From positions 295,268 through 359,267 of the forward strand of contig NW_025826022.1 in NCBI RefSeq assembly GCF_002878395.1: DNA of 64,000 bases, written 5' to 3'. Below are positions 60,153 through 64,000 of the stretch, in pieces. Every line of letters starts with the position of its first letter. Positions within the stretch are counted from its first letter, which is position 1. This DNA comes from Capsicum annuum. Taxonomy: Eukaryota > Streptophyta > Magnoliopsida > Solanales > Solanaceae. The notes under the pieces were generated by a model. That model was not told the DNA's origin. It saw nothing but the letters and a program-made list of their open reading frames with translations, and did no database searches. The position numbers and the translations under genes are program-made.

Positions 60153-61220
60153 ATGCCTCCCAAAAGATTTGATATTCGTAAAAACTCTTTTGTCTTGTCT
60201 AAGGATAATGTGTATGGAGCTCGTCCTACTCCAAAAGCTCATACTCAGTCAAGGGTCACTACTTCTGATTTCCCTGAGAAAGCTTCACCAATTCCCACAT
60301 CCCTCCTCAGGCACCCTTGGCTGGAGTATCTAATGATGAGTTATGCCAGTCTATTTATTTCTATACCCAATTTACGACCTCTTAGACTGGGTTTGTTGCT
60401 TATATCGCTTCATCATCTGAGATCACTAGGGTTTGCCAATTCATGAGATTGAGTCCTCCTATTTTAACTATTTTTAAGGTGAAAGAAGATTCTCAAAATT
60501 TCATTTATGAGATGGAAAAGATCTTTTGTGTAATGCATGCTACTAATATGAAGGGTGTAAAGTTCGTTGCTTATCAGTTGAAGGATATAGCTTACTAATG
60601 GTATGAGGAGTTGGACCAATCTAGGGGGAATGGAGATGTGTCTTCTTTATGGGATGATTTTTCTAGTGCTTTCCTTAATCACTTCATTCCCCAGGAGTTA
60701 AGAGAGGCGAAGGCCAAGTAATTTATAAATCTAAAGTAAGGCATAATATCCTTAAAGGATTATGCCCTAAAGTTTCATCAGTTATCGTGTTATGCTCTAG
60801 AACTAGTGTCTAACATGAGGGCTAGAATAAGAAAGGTTTTCTCTATGCTATCTTGTGAGTTGATCTTGGAGAGCATAGCTGCTTTATTGAACAAGGATAT
60901 GGGGGTTCTAGACTTGTGATTTATATGCAATAAGTGGGAAAAAAAAGACAAAGCAAGAGTCAATGAGAGAAACAAAGAATAAGAAGTTTTGCTATATGAA
61001 TCAGTGTAGAGGTCAACAATAAAGTTGTGAGATATTAGAGATCCAAGAGCTTATTTTTTAGAAAAGTTAGACTAAATTAGCTCCATCATATCCTCCTAGT
61101 AGATTTTGTGGTTAGGTGCATCATGGTTTATGTGATGAAGGGAAAAATAAGTACTTTAAATATGGTTAGACTAGTTATCTATCAACTTATTGTCCTTCTA
61201 AGGTTGCTTCTGATACAAAT
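60153..61220 (+). pseudogene. E4 gag, broken
   Basis: ATG at 60153 opens MPPKRFDIRKNSF. In the following frames it reads ITRVCQFMRLSPP, EDSQNFIYEMEKIFCVMHAT, VAYQLKDIAY-stop-WYEEL, LWDDFSSAFLNHFIPQEL, KDYALKFHQLSCYA and LESIAALLNKDM. The knuckle near 61140-61200 has lost its Cys pattern (K-Y-F-K-Y-G). Stops mostly replace Gln codons. gag starts about 200 bases after the primer site, as in E2. Confidence 0.75.
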
Positions 61221-61329
61221 AAGATTTTTGTGGCTACTTTGTCCACTCTTACTACAAAAGTTGCTACATCTGCTTATGGCTTCGATGTTGAAGGGAACTT
61301 TCTATTTGCTATAGCTACTATTTAGGATT

Positions 61330-61615
61330 CAGAGGCATCCTCGATGTTGTTACTAATATGCTTAAAATCATCTCTCATGATGTATATTGTCTTTTTTATC
61401 TCAGTTCTACTCTTTCTTATGTGACCCCTTATGAGGCTATTCATTTTGGTTTTGATCCTAAGTGTAATTTAGATCCCTTCTTCGTGTCCACCTCAGTGGG
61501 TAACTGTACTATGGCTAGAAGGGTCTATACAGGTTACATGGTATTGATCTATGGTAGAGTGACCTTGGTAGATCTGATAGAGTTGGACATGTTAGACTTT
61601 AATATGATATAGGGA
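61330..61615 (+). pseudogene. E4 protease, active site lost
   Basis: The open stretch 61358-61612 reads MLKIISHDVYCLFYLSST, LSYVTPYEAIHFGFDP, STSVGNCTMARRVYTGY, DLIELDMLDFNMI. In the family the segment before S-T-L-S-Y-V-T-P is L-L-D-P-G-A/S; here it is F-Y-L-S-S, so the catalytic Asp is gone. Confidence 0.78.
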
Positions 61616-61920
61616 TAGATTAGTTGTATTTATTCTATGCTTCTCTTAATTATTAGAATCAAAGTTTCAGTTTCCTAGTGCCTAAGGGAAGGTTTATTTC
61701 ATATCTTAGAGCCTGGAAATTGGTTTCTAAAGGGTGCCTCTATCACATAGTGCATGTTATGAATTCTAGATATTAAGGTCCTTCCTTGCAGACTATCCCC
61801 GTGGTCTGAAAATTTCTTGAGGTGTTTCCTAATAATCTTCCTAGTATTTTTTGTAATAGGAAAATTAAATTTAGGATCGAACTTCTTCTGCACACGTCTT
61901 ATTTCTATCCTTCCTTGTAG
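61616..61920 (+). other. E4 linker between protease and reverse transcriptase
   Basis: Degenerate ISYLRAWKLVSKGCLYHIV and linker blocks in shifting frames. No separate function. Confidence 0.5.
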
Positions 61921-61921
61921 G

Positions 61922-62580
61922 ATGGCTTCGGCTGAGTTAAAGGAACTAAAGAAGAAGTTGAAATATCTCCTAAATAAGGGTTTCATCTGTCGTAGTGTGT
62001 CTCCATGGAGTGATCCTATACTCTTTGTGTATAAGAAGGATGATTCCTTTTGAATGTGTATTGATCATCACAAATTGAATAATGTAGTTGTGAAGAATAT
62101 GCATCCCCTTCTGAGGATTGATGATCCATTCGATCAAATTTAGGGTGATAAGTTTATTATGAATATTGATCTTCGATCTGGGTACTATTAATTGAAGATT
62201 ATAGAGGTGTACATCCCTAAGACTACTTTCCAAAATCGATATTGTAATTTTGAGTTTTTAGTGATGTCCTTTTGTTTGACCAATGCCCTGCAAGCATTTA
62301 TGGACCTTATGAATTCAGTTTTCTATCTGTTTTTTAATTTCTTCTGATTTATTAATGAAATTTTGGTGTATTCTAAGAGTAAAGAGAATTATGTCAATCA
62401 CCTCCATCTTGTGTTGTAGACCCTAAAGGATCTGCATTTGTATGCAAATTTCTCTAAGTGTGAGTTTTTGTTGAATGTTATGACTTATATGGGTCATGGT
62501 GGATCCACAGAAGGTTTTTGTGGTTAAGAAATGGACTAGACTCACAAATCCATCCAACATTCAAAGCTATTTTATTTTAG
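61922..62580 (+). pseudogene. E4 reverse transcriptase, active site lost
   Basis: Reads [38 protein letters not shown], FIMNIDLRSGYY-stop-LKI, FEFLVMSFCLTNALQAFMDL, then F-I-N-E-I-L-V-Y-S-K where the catalytic block should be F-I-D-D-I-L. Both Asp are changed. LYANFSKCEFLL follows, and then the text decays in a deletion near 62490-62580. Confidence 0.82.
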
Positions 62581-62587
62581 ATGGTCT

Positions 62588-63110
62588 GTGGAGAGTTTTT
62601 CTTCTATTACTGCCCTAGTGGGTAAGTTGACTCTGAAGAAGGTGAAATTCTTGTGGTCTAATGCTTGTGAGGGTTGTATCGAGAAGCTTAAGGATAATTT
62701 GAATTTGACTTTAGTTTTGACTCCACCTGAGGGCATTGATGATGTTATTGTCTATTGCAATGCATCCAGGGTGGGACTAGGTTGTGTCTTGATATTGTAT
62801 AGAAAGGTGGTTGCTTATGTTTGCCAACAGTTAAAAGTCCTTGAGAAGAATTATTCGGCCCATGATTAGAAATTATTAGCTTTGGTGTTTGATTTATAGA
62901 TTTGGTGGCATTATTTATATGGTTTCCATGTTTATATTTATTCTGATGATTAGAGCCTACAATACATGTTCACCTAGAAAGAATTGAATCTCAGACAAAG
63001 GAGATGGCTTGAGTTGATCAAGGACTAAGACACGAGTCTTTACTATTATCCAAGTAAAGCAAACATGGTTGTTGATGCTCTTAGCAGGCTGTCCATGGGA
63101 AGTTTATCAC
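62588..63110 (+). pseudogene. E4 RNase H, broken
   Basis: The open stretch 62588-62869 reads [38 protein letters not shown] and [17 protein letters not shown]. Then come LLALVFDL-stop-IWWHYLYGF, SLQYMFT-stop-KELNLRQRRWLELIKD, and NMVVDALSRLSMG from 63065. The usual first acidic residue in VYCDAS is Asn here. Confidence 0.8.
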
Positions 63111-64000
63111 ATGTGGATGAGGATAAGAATGATCTGGTGAAGGATATTTACCATTTGGCTAATCTTGGAGTTCATCTCCTAGATTTTGAGAATGGTGGTG
63201 TGATTTTTCAAGAGGTGGCAAGGTCATCTCTTGGTGCTGAAGTAAAAAAGAATCAAGTATTTGATCCTATTCTGATGTAAATTAAGAATGATGTAGGTAG
63301 GCAGAAAGTGATTATTTTTAAGATTGGTTGTGAAGGTATCTTAAGGTACCAAGGTATATTATTTTTTGTCGATGTTGATAGGTTTTGTGGAAGAATTTTG
63401 GTCGAAGTTCATGAATTGCGATATACATATCATCCTTCTTTGAAGAAAATGTATCATGATCTTCAGAAAATTTATTGTTGGAATAATATGAAGTGGGATT
63501 TTGCTAATTTCGTATCTAAGTGCATAGTGTGTCAGCAAGTAAAGGTATAACACTTGAGGCCCGGTAGGTTGACTGATGAGATTGAATTAACGGTGTTGAA
63601 ATTAGAGATAATTATTATAGATTTTACTATGGGTCTTCCATGGTCTCACCAACAATTTGATTTGCTTTGGGTCATCATGGATAGAATGACTACATGATAG
63701 AATGACTAAGTCTGCTCACTTCTTGTCAGTGATGGCTAATTTCTCTTCTATGGATTATGCCAAGTTGTTCATTGAGGACCTCATGAATTTGTATAGTACT
63801 CCAGTTACCATCATATCTGATAAGGGTGCCTAATTTTTGTGTCACTTTTTGAGGTTGTTCCAGGGAGTTTTAGGGACTAAGGTAGCCCTTAGTACTGCTT
63901 TCCACCAATAGATGGATGGGAAAAAATAAAGGACAATTCAAGTTTTAAAAGATATGCTTCGGTCTAGTGTTTTTTTATTATAGTGGTAATTGGTTTGACA
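63111..64000 (+). pseudogene. E4 integrase, broken, cut by the window end
   Basis: The pre-integrase stretch (to 63280) is followed by ILRYQGILFFVDVD, the zinc-binding part YTYHPSLKKMYHDL to CIVCQQVKV (63420-63550), a degenerate first-Asp block IIDFTMGLP and the second Asp in ISDKGA-stop-F. The DGQxE block has a stop in place of Glu (DGKK-stop). A 17-base direct duplication ('gatagaatgacta' type, 63679-63711) lies in the core and shifts the frame. The C-terminus is outside the window. Confidence 0.8.

Larger units (their letters stand above)
50460..64000 (+). mobile_element. E4: Ty3/gypsy element, 3' end beyond the window
   Basis: 5' LTR 50460-59941 (split by E4a), tRNA-Met primer site, then gag, protease, reverse transcriptase, RNase H and integrase on the plus strand up to the last base. 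All domains have stops. Both catalytic Asp of reverse transcriptase and the protease Asp are changed. The right LTR is not in the window. AAAGC (50455-50459) is its expected target duplication. Confidence 0.8.

Noticed and set aside
60790..60975. Minus-strand ORFs across E4 (also at 61699-61986, 61970-62233, 63359-63553)
   Set aside because: Antisense to E4 gag, linker, reverse transcriptase and integrase; all recognisable motifs are on the plus strand.

Overview
The window looks like transposon-rich heterochromatin from a flowering plant. It is AT-rich, and its only recognisable coding material is decayed LTR-retrotransposon sequence. No host gene, rRNA, tRNA gene or CRISPR array was seen. 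The LTR starts (TGTAATACCC, TGTCACAACCC) and the gag/pol types suggest a dicot, most likely a Solanaceae (pepper, tomato or eggplant type). That taxonomic call is inference.

Left part (1-10954). Three minus-strand LTRs of one family (called U1, U2, U3; about 2.05 kb each) lie head to tail with 6-nt spacers. U3 is split by a plus-strand solo LTR (S1, 3847-6359). A plus-strand Athila-like remnant follows (7212-10954). It keeps a decayed tRNA-Asp-type primer site, a broken gag and a protease fragment.

Middle and right (10955-64000). This is a nest of Ty3/gypsy elements, most of them chromoviruses of Tekay/Del type. The outer element E0 (minus) has its 3' LTR spread over 10955-39293 and internal fragments at 39294-39432 and 49667-50459. 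Its LTR is interrupted by E1 (minus, 11849-29526, target duplication GACAT) and by E2 (plus, 30192-38787, duplication TGAA plus one mismatch). E1's own 3' LTR is interrupted by E1a (plus, 12431-19774, duplication GTATG). E0's internal region is interrupted by E3 (minus, 39433-49666) and E4 (plus, 50460 to beyond the window end). E4's 5' LTR is interrupted by E4a (minus, 51304-58631, duplication ATGAA/ATAAA). With the nested parts removed, the split LTRs return to plausible lengths of about 2.05 to 2.5 kb.

No element has an intact polyprotein. E3 keeps the best reverse transcriptase, with a single in-frame stop. E1a has lost gag C-terminus, protease and reverse transcriptase in one deletion that joins gag to RNase H. 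E2 and E4a carry gag and protease only. Where pol should be, both have long non-coding DNA that is similar between them, so they look like members of one non-autonomous lineage. This is the most interesting signal in the window. A 100-base assembly gap at 27485-27584 is flanked by two 394-bp near-identical copies and probably marks a false duplication.

All calls come from reading the sequence by eye. No alignment or database search was run. Clade names rest on motifs and domain order.
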